DNA of 64,000 bases from Pyrinomonadaceae bacterium (GCA_028284415.1 JANQRU010000004.1:930001-994000), one strand, 5' to 3'. Positions 1-9,348 are shown, counted from the first letter of the stretch. Made by a program: numbers and translations. The notes: generated by a model not told the origin, from the letters alone.

Positions 1-1
1 C

Positions 2-1207
2 GGTTTAACAACTATTTTTTACACGATGTTTGGTGGAATCCAAGCCGTAACTTGGACAGATGTTAAACAGATGATACTCGTTTTTGCGAGTCTTGGCGTT
101 GCCTTCTTCGTAATCCTGAGCAATTTTCCTGAAGGTGTTTCATTTACAGATGGGTTAAATCTGGCAGGTGCGAACGGGAAATTGACAACTGTTAATACGG
201 AATTTGATTTAACGGAAAAATACACTATTTGGTCAGGATTGATTGCGGCTTTATTTTTGTTTTTGTCATATTTCGGTTGTGACCAAAGCCAAGTGCAGAG
301 GTATCTAACAGCAAAATCGGTAGATGAAGGGAGAACATCCCTTTTAATGTCAGCATTTTTAAAAATACCAATGCAGGCTTTGATTTTGCTGATTGGTGTG
401 ATGGTTTTTATTTTTTATCAATTCCAATCTCCGCCGATGATCTTCAAAGAAAATGAAGTTACGCAAGCAAAACAGATTAATGCGACCGAATATAATCGCT
501 TGGAAAGTGAATACAAAGTTGTTCACTCCGAACGTAACAAAGCCGCTCTCAACTATTTAGAAAAGAAAAAACAGGGAAATCAGACAGAGGTTGAAAAATC
601 ACGTAAAGAATACGTAAAAGCGAGCAAAGACTTCACAGAAAAACGCAAAGAAGCAAAAGAATTCATCAAAAAAACAAATGATGATGCAAAGTTTAATGAT
701 GTAAATTACATTTTCCCAACCTTCATAATTTCCTATATGCCAATCGGTTTAGTCGGTTTGCTAATTGCGGCGATCTTTGCGGCGGCGATGTCGAGTATCT
801 CTTCGGAACTCAATGCACTTGCAACAGCGACAACCATAGATTTTTACAAACGACATTTTAATCCTGACGGAACTGACAAACAGTATGTTTTATTCGGAAG
901 ATTAGCGACATTGGCTTGGGGATTATTGGCGTGCGTAGTAGCAATGTATGCAACCAATCTTGGTTCATTGATCGAAGTCGTTAATAAATTTGGTTCATTC
1001 TTTTACGGTTCGATTTTAGGTGTTTTTGTTCTCGCCATTGGAATTAAGCGTGCGAGAGCAAGAGGTGCTTTTTTCGGACTTTTGATTGGAATGGCATTTA
1101 TTGGAATTGTAAGTAATTACACAGATATAGCGTTTCTCTGGTTTAATGTTGTTGGCTGTGTCGTAACGGTTGTGGCAGGATATTTGATTAGTCTTACAAC
1201 TGAATAA
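2..1207 (+). CDS. Sodium:solute symporter (SSS family), 5'-truncated
   Basis: The reading frame is open to the left edge, so the start and first transmembrane helices lie outside the window; an internal ATG at 26 is not the start. The visible part begins in the family-typical stretch [19 protein letters not shown] and continues through several hydrophobic helices, including [20 protein letters not shown], a conserved SSS helix. The family couples Na+ to uptake of sugars, amino acids or other solutes across the inner membrane; the substrate cannot be read here. Odd feature: about 75 very charged, Lys/Glu-rich residues (about 150-226 counted from the internal ATG) interrupt two membrane helices and look like a helical hairpin or coiled coil. 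The PIG-L deacetylase follows 39 bases later on the same strand. Confidence 0.85.
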   Translation, partial: GLTTIFYTMFGGIQAVTWTDVKQMILVFASLGVAFFVILSNFPEGVSFTDGLNLAGANGKLTTVNTEFDLTEKYTIWSGLIAALFLFLSYFGCDQSQVQRYLTAKSVDEGRTSLLMSAFLKIPMQALILLIGVMVFIFYQFQSPPMIFKENEVTQAKQINATEYNRLESEYKVVHSERNKAALNYLEKKKQGNQTEVEKSRKEYVKASKDFTEKRKEAKEFIKKTNDDAKFNDVNYIFPTFIISYMPIGLVGLLIAAIFAAAMSSISSELNALATATTIDFYKRHFNPDGTDKQYVLFGRLATLAWGLLACVVAMYATNLGSLIEVVNKFGSFFYGSILGVFVLAIGIKRARARGAFFGLLIGMAFIGIVSNYTDIAFLWFNVVGCVVTVVAGYLISLTTE

Positions 1208-1212
1208 GGTTT

Positions 1213-1343
1213 AACCGCAAAGGTTGCGGAGGTCGCAAAGTTTTTTATGTTTACTAAATTATATTATCAAGGTTTTGGTCTGAAAATTCGCTTCAAGTTA
1301 TCCACCATTTCTTTACTTTGCGTTCTTAGCGTCCTTTGCGGTT
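1213..1343. repeat. Imperfect inverted repeat, family ACCGCAAAG/CTTTGCGGT
   Basis: The left arm (1213-1240) and right arm (1316-1343) are reverse complements at 22 of 28 positions, with identical ends (AACCGCAAAGG and CCTTTGCGGTT). Each arm is built from a loose 9-10 base repeat containing GCAAAG or GCGGAGG. The element starts just after the symporter stop codon and runs into the PIG-L gene, covering its start and part of its signal peptide. This is a dispersed-palindrome type of repeat, not a terminator, since no T-run follows. Confidence 0.75.
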
Positions 1344-4033
1344 CAATTTCTGCACAAGTTCAGCCGATTTATGATCGTGGTGCGATGGGATTGGGACAGA
1401 TGCTCAAGCGTTTGAATAATACGAAACGTGTGATGCACATTGCGGCTCATCCTGACGATGAAGATTCGGGTTTACTTGCATATCTGGCGAGAGGCGAAAA
1501 CGCTCGGACGGTTTATTTATCTTTGACGAGAGGCGACGGTGGGCAAAATGTCATCGGTCCCGAATTGTTTGAACCGCTCGGAATTATACGCACGGAAGAA
1601 CTTTTGCAAGCGAGAACTCTCGACGGTGCGGAACAGCTTTTTACGAGAGCTTTCGATTTTGGTTTTTCAAAGACTTTGGCAGAAACAAGAGCAAAGTGGG
1701 ATGAAGAAAAAGTTAAATGCGATGTTGTCAGAGCAATTCGTTCTTTTCGACCACAGGTTGTAATTTCAAGGTTTTCTGGAACTCCAAATGACGGACACGG
1801 ACATCATCAGTTTTCGGGTTATTTAACTCCAATTGCAATAGAAGCAGCCGCCGATAAAAATCAATGCAAAGATGCAGGAATGCCTTGGCAGGTTTTGAAA
1901 TTTTACGTCGGACAAAGTTTCAGAAGCCGAGAAGAACCGCAACTGAAAATCAACACAGGAAAATACGATTCTCTGCTTGGGCGTTCATACTTTGAAATCG
2001 CCGCCGAAGGTCGCAGTCAGCACAAATCTCAAGAGCAAGGTTTTCTAGAATTAAAAGGTGACAGGTTTTCGGGTGTAAATCTGGTTTGGTCGAAAGTAAA
2101 GAAAGTTGAGAATGAAACAAGTATTTTTGCTGGAATTGACACTTCTATCGAAGCTTTAGGAAGACAAAAAACAGCTAATTCGAAAAATTATTTGTCGGAA
2201 AGTGAAATCAAGATATTAGGAAAGATTTCCAAACTTTTTGAGAAAGCCGAACAAATTTACAAACCGAATAATTCTGCGGAACTATTACCTTTGCTTGCCC
2301 AATCTCAATCTAGCTTTTCAAAACTTTTTGAGACACTAGGAAAAAAATCAGAGCGAAATGTTGATGTTGAAGATATTTTATTTGAAAAGTTCATAGAATT
2401 GTCCGCAGCTGTTCAAAAAGCCGCCGGGATTCAAATTGATTCAATTGCAAATACCGAAACCGTAGTGCCGGGCGAGGAATTTTCAGTTGCTGTAAAGGTT
2501 TTTCATCCTCAGAATCCAAATTTATTGTTTAAGGAAATTGATCTGTTGCAGAAGTCATTCCAGCCAGCTTGGGAAATTTCAGAAAGTGAAGAAGCAAAAG
2601 ACACTTCAAGATTTGCCAGATTCTTTCGAGAGAATCCACGGCACAGTAAAAACTACACTGTAAAAGTTCCGTCTGGCGAAGCATATTCTCAACCGCATTT
2701 CTTGAAAAACGCCCGCTCGGGATATATGTATAGCGATTATCGTGCAGTAGAGATCGGAAGTGCATGTCCGGAGTGTCGTCCCGTAGATTCAAATGCTCCT
2801 TTTCTGTTTGATATTCCCATGGCTAGAGTGAAATTTACTATTTTGGGTAAAGACTTTGTATTTCTACAGCCTATTCAATATCGTGAACGAGATCAGATTC
2901 GTGGTGAACTTCGTCGAAGTTTGAATGTTGTGCCCAAGGTTTCTGTAAAGATGGAGCGAGATTTAGTTGTTTCGCCCCGCCAAAAAGAACCGAGCAAACA
3001 TAATTTGAGTGTTTCGTTGGTAAGCAATAGTCAGAAAGAAATTAGCGGAAAGCTTTATTTGAAATTGCCGAACGGACAGAAAATCAAAATGACTCCGCCG
3101 AAAGAGAAAAATCTGCGTGGGGACGATTGGTTTTATGAGGTTAAGAATTGGAAAGTCTCGCCGGAATCGTCTGATTTTAGTTTGAAACGCAAAGGCGAAA
3201 GCGTTTCGTATGATTTTGAGATTGAAGTTCCACCATTTGAACAAAGAAGTAATTATGAGATCGAGGCAATTGCGGAAATTGATGGAGAGAAATTTACGCA
3301 GACTTTGAATAAAGTTGCTTACGATCATATTCAGACTCACCGTTATTACACCGAAGCGAAAACAAATGTGCGGGTTTTGGATTTGGAAGTTGCAGATGTA
3401 AAGGTCGGTTACATTGAAGGAACGGGCGACAGAGTTCCCGCATTGATTCGGCAACTTGGTGTTGATGTTGAGTTTTTAGATAAAAAGTTTTTAACCAACG
3501 GCGATTTTTCCAAGTTTGATTTAATCGTTGTTGGGATTCGTGCTTCAGAGGCAAGACCTGATTATATTGCGAATAATAAGCGTTTGCTCGAATACGTTAA
3601 AAATGGCGGAACGATGATCGTTCAATATCAAAAATGGGCATATCAACGCTTAAATCTCGCACCGTTTCCGTTTAGTTATAATGCGAGAGTCGCGGAAGAG
3701 GATGCAAAGATTACGATTTTAGAACCGAATCATCCTGTATTTAATTTTCCGAACAAAATTACGCAAGATGATTTTCTAGATTGGGTACAAGAGCGAAATC
3801 TATATGCATTCAGGACTTTTGATGAAAGATATACACCTTTACTTGAAGCACATGACACTGGCGAACCTGATAACAAAGGCGGGATGGTTTATGCGGAAAT
3901 AGGAAAAGGGAAATATATGTATGTTTCTTATGCGTTTTTCAGGCAATTACCCGCCGGAGTTCCCGGAGCATATCGTTTGTACGCAAATATTTTGAGTTTG
4001 CCAAAAGCCAAAAAAGAAACAGTTGCTGAATAA
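1247..4033 (+). CDS. Secreted PIG-L family deacetylase with C-terminal ThuA/GATase-like domain
   Basis: A 928-residue exported protein. The N-terminus has a signal peptide with hydrophobic core LLCVLSVLCG and a likely cut near SISA-Q. The zinc-binding PIG-L motif AHPDDE is at 67-72, and a second His-rich motif (DGHGHH) lies near residue 183, as in LmbE/PIG-L N-acetylglucosaminyl deacetylases. The middle (about 400-700) is beta-rich and unassigned. The last 200 residues (FDLIVVGIRASEARPDY, GGTMIVQY) resemble the ThuA/glutamine-amidotransferase-like fold. The family removes acetyl groups from amino-sugar substrates; the substrate here is unknown. The start at 1247 is chosen because it gives the signal peptide; the GGAGG 14 bases upstream is inside the inverted repeat, so repeat DNA provides both the possible ribosome site and the signal-peptide core. 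Confidence 0.85.
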   Translation: MFTKLYYQGFGLKIRFKLSTISLLCVLSVLCGSISAQVQPIYDRGAMGLGQMLKRLNNTKRVMHIAAHPDDEDSGLLAYLARGENARTVYLSLTRGDGGQNVIGPELFEPLGIIRTEELLQARTLDGAEQLFTRAFDFGFSKTLAETRAKWDEEKVKCDVVRAIRSFRPQVVISRFSGTPNDGHGHHQFSGYLTPIAIEAAADKNQCKDAGMPWQVLKFYVGQSFRSREEPQLKINTGKYDSLLGRSYFEIAAEGRSQHKSQEQGFLELKGDRFSGVNLVWSKVKKVENETSIFAGIDTSIEALGRQKTANSKNYLSESEIKILGKISKLFEKAEQIYKPNNSAELLPLLAQSQSSFSKLFETLGKKSERNVDVEDILFEKFIELSAAVQKAAGIQIDSIANTETVVPGEEFSVAVKVFHPQNPNLLFKEIDLLQKSFQPAWEISESEEAKDTSRFARFFRENPRHSKNYTVKVPSGEAYSQPHFLKNARSGYMYSDYRAVEIGSACPECRPVDSNAPFLFDIPMARVKFTILGKDFVFLQPIQYRERDQIRGELRRSLNVVPKVSVKMERDLVVSPRQKEPSKHNLSVSLVSNSQKEISGKLYLKLPNGQKIKMTPPKEKNLRGDDWFYEVKNWKVSPESSDFSLKRKGESVSYDFEIEVPPFEQRSNYEIEAIAEIDGEKFTQTLNKVAYDHIQTHRYYTEAKTNVRVLDLEVADVKVGYIEGTGDRVPALIRQLGVDVEFLDKKFLTNGDFSKFDLIVVGIRASEARPDYIANNKRLLEYVKNGGTMIVQYQKWAYQRLNLAPFPFSYNARVAEEDAKITILEPNHPVFNFPNKITQDDFLDWVQERNLYAFRTFDERYTPLLEAHDTGEPDNKGGMVYAEIGKGKYMYVSYAFFRQLPAGVPGAYRLYANILSLPKAKKETVAE

Positions 4034-4044
4034 ATAAAAACAAG

Positions 4045-4542
4045 ATGGCTGTACCAAAAACGAAAGAAGAATTACTCAAGCAAAGTAGTGAAAACTATAG
4101 AACGCTAAATGAATTGATAGATTCATACTCAAATGAAGAAATCTTGGCTGAGTTTCCGGAAGGAACAATGAATCGAAATATCAGAGATGTTTTGGCTCAT
4201 CTATACCATTGGCATATTATGTTTATAGGATGGTACACCGTTGGAATGGAGGGCAAAAGACCTGAAATGCCTGCAAAAGGCTTCACCTGAAGAGATATAA
4301 AAAAGCTAAACAAGAAAATTTGGAAAGACTATCAAACCAAAAACTTAAGTGATATAAGAAATTCATTGAAAAAAACTCATGAAGAAGTTCAATCAATTAT
4401 CAATAAGCATGGTGAAAAAGAACTTTTTACCAAAAAATTGTATCCTTGGACGGGTTCATCATCATTAGCTACTTACATAAGAGGAAGTACTTCAAGCCAC
4501 TATAATTGGGCTTATAAACTGATTAGAAAAAGTAAAAAGTAA
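4045..4542 (+). pseudogene. ClbS/DfsB family (DUF1706) four-helix protein broken by an in-frame TGA
   Basis: The frame starts at ATG 4045, 11 bases after the deacetylase stop, and meets TGA at 4288-4290, but continues without another stop to TAA at 4540-4542, giving a full-length 165-residue family member. The N-terminal part has the typical VLAHLYHWHIMF and KRPEMPAKGFT, and the continuation has IWKDYQ, ELFTKKLYPWTG and SSHYNWAYK. The family usually has Trp right after the GYT/GFT motif, so TGG to TGA at codon 82 explains the break. ClbS/DfsB proteins are DinB-like; ClbS protects against colibactin. It is either a recent nonsense mutation or a sequencing error. Nothing else in the window suggests TGA is read as Trp. 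Confidence 0.8.
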
Positions 4543-4567
4543 AAATGTCTTCGATTGAAGGTAGAAA

Positions 4568-4608
4568 AAGAAGCCGTTTCAATTTTTCGAAACGGCTTCT
4601 TGGTTTTT
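4568..4608. terminator. Bidirectional intrinsic terminator
   Basis: A 13-bp perfect stem (AAGAAGCCGTTTC with GAAACGGCTTCTT) around an 8-base loop. It has a T-run on the plus side (GGTTTTT) and five Ts on the minus side. It sits between the convergent ClbS-like gene and the 3D-domain gene. Confidence 0.85.
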
Positions 4609-4629
4609 ATATTAAATTGTATTGTTAAA

Positions 4630-5166
4630 TTATTTTCTTCGTCTTACTTTTTTGCCTTTTTTCTTTGCTTTACCGACTCTTTTTACATAAACGGTTCTGC
4701 GTCCCCAACGTCTTGCTTCTGCACAACTTGGAACCCAAATGTCTAAAATACGACCTTTGATTTTTCCACCCGTGTCAGCAACAACATAATTTCCAGTGTA
4801 TCTACCACCTGTTAAACGTATTCTTGTTCCGAGTGGTAAAACTCTAGGGTCAGCCGCAACGATGCCGCGTCTTACGTATCTGCCGGAAGCTGTTTTTCCT
4901 CGTAAGCAATAAGCTGTAGCTTTGAAAGCTCTGCCTTTACTGCTTGAGCTAGCTGCTTCTGCTTCTACTTCAAAATTGATTTCGATTTTTTCTAGTTTGT
5001 TATTATCTACTGTTAAATTTATCTCTTTGTTATTAAATTTTTGAATGTTTTCTTGGGAATCTTTCGCCAAGACGGTAACGGCTTCAGCTTTTGGTTGGAA
5101 GTAGAAAACTCCTACGACCATCGCTACCAAAAAGAGAAGTAAGCTACCTCTCGCTACGTTTCTCAT
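4630..5166 (-). CDS. Exported 3D-domain (double-psi beta-barrel) protein
   Basis: A 178-residue protein with an N-terminal membrane/signal segment (LLLFLVAMVVGVFYF), a low-complexity linker, and a C-terminal 3D domain from about residue 80. The three-aspartate signature is visible: ATAYC and TASGRYVRRGIVAADP, then YVVADTGG and RILDIW. This fold occurs in RlpA, MltA and YuiC-type enzymes that cut or bind peptidoglycan, so a cell-wall role is likely. The tail after YVKRV is very basic (GKAKKKGKKVRRRK). The start is supported by AGGAGA upstream on the minus strand. No operon partner is seen. Confidence 0.8.
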   Translation of the reverse strand: MRNVARGSLLLFLVAMVVGVFYFQPKAEAVTVLAKDSQENIQKFNNKEINLTVDNNKLEKIEINFEVEAEAASSSSKGRAFKATAYCLRGKTASGRYVRRGIVAADPRVLPLGTRIRLTGGRYTGNYVVADTGGKIKGRILDIWVPSCAEARRWGRRTVYVKRVGKAKKKGKKVRRRK

Positions 5167-5522
5167 TAAATCATTCTCCTATATATTTTATTTTTAGCCA
5201 CATACAAAAAATGGTGTTTGAAAACACCCATGCTAGTTATATTTTTTATTGTATGGTTACGACTAAATTTAAGTTTTTTTGTTATAAAAACATTTGTTTT
5301 ACTTAAGATTTTAACTATCTTGTAATGAAAACAATTTTTAAAGCTAGCATTTTGAAACTTATTTGTCCAACCGCAGCATAATAAGCAAATCCAAAAAATT
5401 GTCAAGTTGATACGAAAAAAAACGTGTCGAAAATGCCAAAAATATCTTTCTTTGATAGACTAAATCGGTTTGATTTCGTATATTTCAAAAACTTAATTAC
5501 TGAAGGGAGAAAACTTCTAAAT

Positions 5523-5888
5523 ATGCAAGAACGTCGCAGAGGAACTCGGTATGTTGTATCTTTTCCAGTCCGCGTTAAATGGAAAGACGAAGATGGCAAA
5601 CAAATAACAGAAGAAGGCTTAACGGAAAACGTAGGACCTCGTGGAACTTTAGTCTATCTTCCACGGCATTTGCCTAATGTCGGAAGCAAAGTGAAATTAA
5701 CAATTACGGAAAATCCTGAAGATGAGATTTCCGTTCCTGCTGAAGTCTTAAGACTTGAAAGAAATGCCTCCCATCCACAAGCCGCCTTACAAGTTACAAA
5801 ACAATTCACTCTTTGGAAGGAAAAGGTGTGGGACTACGCCGCTGAAGTTCTTGAAAAAGAACAACCTGAAGAATATGAAGATTGGTAA
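5523..5888 (+). CDS. PilZ-domain protein
   Basis: The product from ATG 5523 begins MQERRRGTRYVVSFPVRVKW, the usual start of a stand-alone PilZ protein, with the RxxxR part of the cyclic-di-GMP motif near its N-terminus. The second motif is degenerate: family (D/N)xSxxG is here NVGPRG, so the serine is missing and binding may be weakened. PilZ proteins usually sense c-di-GMP and control motility or exopolysaccharide. The start is chosen because GGGAG lies 14 bases upstream. The frame also extends to an ATG at 5424, adding 33 residues (FFDRLNRFDFVYFKNLITEG); that longer form cannot be excluded. Confidence 0.75.
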   Translation: MQERRRGTRYVVSFPVRVKWKDEDGKQITEEGLTENVGPRGTLVYLPRHLPNVGSKVKLTITENPEDEISVPAEVLRLERNASHPQAALQVTKQFTLWKEKVWDYAAEVLEKEQPEEYEDW

Positions 5889-5980
5889 AAATCAAAAAAG
5901 CTTTCAATTTTCAAAATTTTTATTAACAGAACTCCCTCTACTTGATATAAATATTTCAATTAATAAAGCCTGAAAAATAT

Positions 5981-7120
5981 ATGAAGATTTTAGTTCTCGG
6001 TGCAGGTCGTATGGGTTATGGAGCAGTTTACGATTTAATTCATAATTCGCCTGAAGTCACGCAAGTTACGGTTGCTGATTTTGACATTGAAAAAGCTGAA
6101 AATATTTCAAAGAAAATAAACTCGCCAAAGCTTTCTGCGATCCAACTAGATGTTACAAATTATGAACGAACTGTTTCTGTAATGCACAATCACGATTCAG
6201 CGATTTCATGCGTGAACTACTGGTATAATCTGGAACTTTCAAGAATTGCTATCGAAACCTACACAAATTTTTGTGATTTGGGCGGAAATAACTATGTTGT
6301 AGATAAGCAACTTGAATTAAATGAGAATGCAAAAAAGGTCGGAATTAGCATTGTTCCCGATTGTGGGCTCGCTCCCGGAATGGTTTCGGTTTTGGCAATG
6401 CATGGCGTCAAACAACTTGATGAAACAGATGAAATCCACATCAGAGTCGGCGGTCTGCCACAAGAACCAAAGACAGCACTCCAGTATCAATTAGTTTTTT
6501 CAGTCGAAGGTTTAATCAATGAGTATATTGAGAAAGCTCGTGTTATTCGGGATGGGAAAATTACTGAGGTTGAATCAATGACCGAATGTGAAAGCCTTTC
6601 GTTTGAAGGTTTTCCCGACCTCGAAGCCTTTCAAACATCTGGTGGAACCTCAACTCTGCCTGATACTTTTTCAGGAAAGATCAAAGAATTAGATTACAAA
6701 ACAATACGCTACGCAGGGCATTGCGAGAAATTCAAAATGATGATTGATATTGGCTTATGTTCCAGTGAAGAAATAGATGTTGGAAACATCGGCATAAAAC
6801 CACGAAAAGTCTTTGCTAAGTTGCTTGAAGATTATTTTCCCGCTGATGAGCCTGATTATGTGCTGATCCGTTTAGAATTTGTTGGCAAGAAAGATGGTGA
6901 AATGAAGCGTTTTAAATATGACATCATTGATAAACAGGATGAAAAAACGGGTCTAAGTGCAATGATGCGGACGACATCTTTTCCTGCTTCAATAATTGCT
7001 CAAATGATGGCGAAGGGAGAGGTTGCCGAAAGAGGAGCGACACCACAAGAAAAGGTTATTGATTCAGAAAAATTCATTACAGAACTGGAAAAAAGAAATA
7101 TCGTAATTGAAGAAAGCTAA
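5981..7120 (+). CDS. Saccharopine dehydrogenase-family / lysine 6-dehydrogenase-like oxidoreductase
   Basis: A 379-residue cytosolic enzyme. The N-terminal Rossmann motif is VLGAGRMGYGAV (GxGxxG, residues 4-15), followed by an acidic residue after beta-2 (VADFD). The conserved NYWYN, FCDLGG and VPDCGLAPGM motifs are those of the saccharopine dehydrogenase C-terminal family that includes L-lysine 6-dehydrogenase. These enzymes use NAD(P) to oxidise the side-chain amine of lysine or saccharopine, as part of lysine breakdown. The length fits stand-alone lysine dehydrogenase (about 380 residues). Substrate is inferred only. A SanA-like gene follows after 16 bases, probably co-transcribed. Confidence 0.8.
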   Translation: MKILVLGAGRMGYGAVYDLIHNSPEVTQVTVADFDIEKAENISKKINSPKLSAIQLDVTNYERTVSVMHNHDSAISCVNYWYNLELSRIAIETYTNFCDLGGNNYVVDKQLELNENAKKVGISIVPDCGLAPGMVSVLAMHGVKQLDETDEIHIRVGGLPQEPKTALQYQLVFSVEGLINEYIEKARVIRDGKITEVESMTECESLSFEGFPDLEAFQTSGGTSTLPDTFSGKIKELDYKTIRYAGHCEKFKMMIDIGLCSSEEIDVGNIGIKPRKVFAKLLEDYFPADEPDYVLIRLEFVGKKDGEMKRFKYDIIDKQDEKTGLSAMMRTTSFPASIIAQMMAKGEVAERGATPQEKVIDSEKFITELEKRNIVIEES

Positions 7121-7136
7121 TTACTGATTGCCGACC

Positions 7137-7787
7137 ATGAAGTATTTTTGGATAATTCTCATAGCTTTAGTATCCTTCGGAGCAGTATTTTTCCTTTGTG
7201 CCTATTTGATAAATCAGCATGTCAAATCTTACAGCATTAGCAAAATAAAACAGAAAATTGAGGATGTTCCCGACGAGAAACCGCAGAGAGTTGCGATTGT
7301 TTACGGGGCTGCAGTTTATAAAAACGGCAGACTTTCCGATGCACTCTATGATCGTGTAAAAACAGGGGTTGAGCTTTATAAAGCCGGAAAGGTCAAGAAA
7401 CTTTTAATGAGCGGTGATAATTCACGAAAAGGATACGATGAACCGACTGCCATGAAAAATAAAGCAATCGAACTTGGAGTTCCCGTAGAGGATATAATCG
7501 TGGATTTTGCAGGTCGCCGAACTTACGATACTTGCTATCGGGCTGTTAATATCTTCAATGTAAAAAAAGCAATTCACGTTACGCAAGAATTTCATCTACC
7601 GAGGGCGATTTATTTATGCGAAAAAATGGGCGTTGACAGTATTGGGTTAAAAGCCGACCGCCGAAGGTATTTGGATGAAGATGCTTGGGCTAAACGAGAG
7701 TTTTTAGCTGTTTTAAGAGCTTGGTTTAATCTTAATGTTTATGTAAAAGCTCCGGTTGGTGGTGAAAAAGAACCAATTGAGCAGTAG
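7137..7787 (+). CDS. SanA/YdcF-like DUF218 membrane-anchored protein
   Basis: About 216 residues with one N-terminal membrane anchor (FWIILIALVSFGAVFFLCAYLI) and a DUF218 domain after it. Diagnostic features are VYGAAV, GRLSDALYDRV, KLLMSGDN, YDEPTAM and FAGRRTYDTCYRA, matching the SanA subgroup, which is tied to envelope barrier function and vancomycin tolerance in enterobacteria. The biochemical activity is unknown. I chose ATG 7137 (MKYFW...); a TTG at 7128 would add three residues. It lies between the dehydrogenase and an AraC-type regulator, all on the same strand with short gaps. Confidence 0.8.
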   Translation: MKYFWIILIALVSFGAVFFLCAYLINQHVKSYSISKIKQKIEDVPDEKPQRVAIVYGAAVYKNGRLSDALYDRVKTGVELYKAGKVKKLLMSGDNSRKGYDEPTAMKNKAIELGVPVEDIIVDFAGRRTYDTCYRAVNIFNVKKAIHVTQEFHLPRAIYLCEKMGVDSIGLKADRRRYLDEDAWAKREFLAVLRAWFNLNVYVKAPVGGEKEPIEQ

Positions 7788-7795
7788 ATTTTTAA

Positions 7796-8599
7796 ATGCA
7801 CGAGAACGATTTTAAGTTTCACTACAAAGAACATCCTCCAAAAGCCGAAATTGAACATTTGGTTTTTGGTTTTTTTGAGTTTAAAGTCGAAAGTGATTCG
7901 CCAAAGCCGATTCCGCACGAGGTTTTTCCCGATGGATGTGTTTCGATTCTTTACCGCCAAAACAAAAAACTTGATTTAGAAATCTTTTTGCTTAAAGGTT
8001 TAAGTCTTGAGACTTTTCACACTGAAGTTTTCGGCGGAGACATACATTGGGGCGTAAGATTTTCACCTTCCGCCTGTGCTGAAATCCTTCGCTGTGATCC
8101 AAAGAATGTTCCGACAAAACCCGTTTTTGATAATGACACTTTGCCGCATTTGCTTGTAGGAGTTTCCAAACAACTCTCGAAGTGTCAAAGTTTTGCTGAA
8201 GCTACAAGTGTCTATACAGAAAAGCTTAGAAGTTTAGAAATTCCTGTTGAAAAAATAGATAAAGCTGTCGCCAAAGCCTTTAAAATTATCGAAGAGCAAA
8301 AGGGCGAAATCAAAATTGCTGAGATTGCCGAAAGTCTGGAAATCAGCAGAAGACAGTTTGAAAGACGTTTTAGAAAATGCACGGGATTGACACCAAAGCA
8401 ATTTGCAAGAACTTATCGTCTGCGTGCGACAGCGATAAGTTTGCTCGAAAAAGATATGAATTGGGCAAGCCGTGCTGCTGAGATGGGCTTTGCTGACCAA
8501 TCGCATCTCTCACACGAACTCGAAAACCTCACTGGACGCAATCCAAAAGCCTTCAAAAAGCGACTCGAAGATATTGATTATGAAGATTTGATTAAATAA
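7796..8599 (+). CDS. AraC-family transcription regulator
   Basis: A 267-residue regulator. Residues about 1-150 form a cupin-like sensor region of the type seen in AraC proteins that read HEVFPDGCVSILYR. Residues about 165-260 contain the two helix-turn-helix motifs: IAEIAESLEISRRQFERRF, then AAEMGFADQSHLSHELENLT. The signal is not known. It starts 8 bases after the SanA-like gene and precedes a secreted lipocalin-like gene by 82 bases, which is a possible target. Confidence 0.85.
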   Translation: MHENDFKFHYKEHPPKAEIEHLVFGFFEFKVESDSPKPIPHEVFPDGCVSILYRQNKKLDLEIFLLKGLSLETFHTEVFGGDIHWGVRFSPSACAEILRCDPKNVPTKPVFDNDTLPHLLVGVSKQLSKCQSFAEATSVYTEKLRSLEIPVEKIDKAVAKAFKIIEEQKGEIKIAEIAESLEISRRQFERRFRKCTGLTPKQFARTYRLRATAISLLEKDMNWASRAAEMGFADQSHLSHELENLTGRNPKAFKKRLEDIDYEDLIK

Positions 8600-8681
8600 T
8601 TTTTGCCGATGTCGCAAAATTACAAGAATAATTTTTTCGTTTTTTCGATAATCAGGAAAAGTTATTGATTCGGAGATATTT

Positions 8682-9257
8682 ATGAAATTTTTTAGAAACA
8701 CAATTTTGTTGACATTGGTTTTAGCATTCTTTTCTGTAAACTCTTTTTCTCAGATGAGAAGCGAAACGGAAGAAGTGAAAAAATTGCGAAAATCCGAGCT
8801 TAGAAAGGTAGATTTTCTTGTCGGAACTTGGAAAGGAAAAGGTTGGATTATGATGGGACGCGACGGGCGTAAAAATTTCACTATCACGGAAAAAGTTCAA
8901 CCGAAACTAAATGGCGAAATAGTTGTGGTTGACGGTTTAGGTAAAAGCAAAGATGAAAAAACAGGCGTTGAACGAATAATTCATCAGGCTTATGGAGTCT
9001 TTTATTTTGATTCGAAAACAAAGAAGCTGAAATTCAGATTTTACAAAGCCGATGGTGCAGAAGGCGAAACGACTCCGATATTTTTTGAGAATAAAATGGT
9101 TTGGCAACTGGATGTTCCCGAATATGGCGTAACAACAAAATTTACCGAGTACATCAATGAAAAGGGGAATTGGTTAGAAACTGGTGAGGTTACGCGTGAC
9201 GGTGGAAAAACCTGGTTTAAGTTTTTTGAAATGGAGCTCAGCAAAGTTTCGGATTGA
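8682..9257 (+). CDS. Secreted lipocalin-like (DUF1579-type) protein
   Basis: A 191-residue exported protein with a clear signal peptide (ILLTLVLAFFSVNSFSQ, cut near FS-Q). The mature part opens with VDFLVGTWKGKGW, the first-strand motif of nitrobindin/DUF1579-type ten-stranded barrels, and continues with alternating strands to the C-terminus. The ligand is unknown. GGAG lies 7 bases before the ATG. It follows the AraC gene on the same strand and is closed by a hairpin at 9280-9317. Confidence 0.65.
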   Translation: MKFFRNTILLTLVLAFFSVNSFSQMRSETEEVKKLRKSELRKVDFLVGTWKGKGWIMMGRDGRKNFTITEKVQPKLNGEIVVVDGLGKSKDEKTGVERIIHQAYGVFYFDSKTKKLKFRFYKADGAEGETTPIFFENKMVWQLDVPEYGVTTKFTEYINEKGNWLETGEVTRDGGKTWFKFFEMELSKVSD

Positions 9258-9279
9258 TTAAAGATTTATTTCGGACAGT

Positions 9280-9317
9280 AGAAAAGGCGATTCCTTACTT
9301 TGAGAATCGCCTTTTCT
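9280..9317. terminator. Hairpin terminator between convergent genes
   Basis: A 14-bp perfect stem (AGAAAAGGCGATTC with GAATCGCCTTTTCT) around a 10-base loop. It lies between the lipocalin-like gene and the ECF sigma gene. T-runs are weak outside the stem, so strength is uncertain. Confidence 0.6.
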
Positions 9318-9348
9318 GTTAAAAACAGGATTGGAGTTGTGAAATCTA

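Noticed and set aside
2963-3554. Open frames opposite the PIG-L deacetylase
   Set aside because: No motifs, no start signals; arises from codon bias of the real gene.
4288-4290. TGA read as Trp or selenocysteine
   Set aside because: No other gene here needs TGA readthrough, and no SECIS-like structure was recognised; nonsense mutation or error is simpler.
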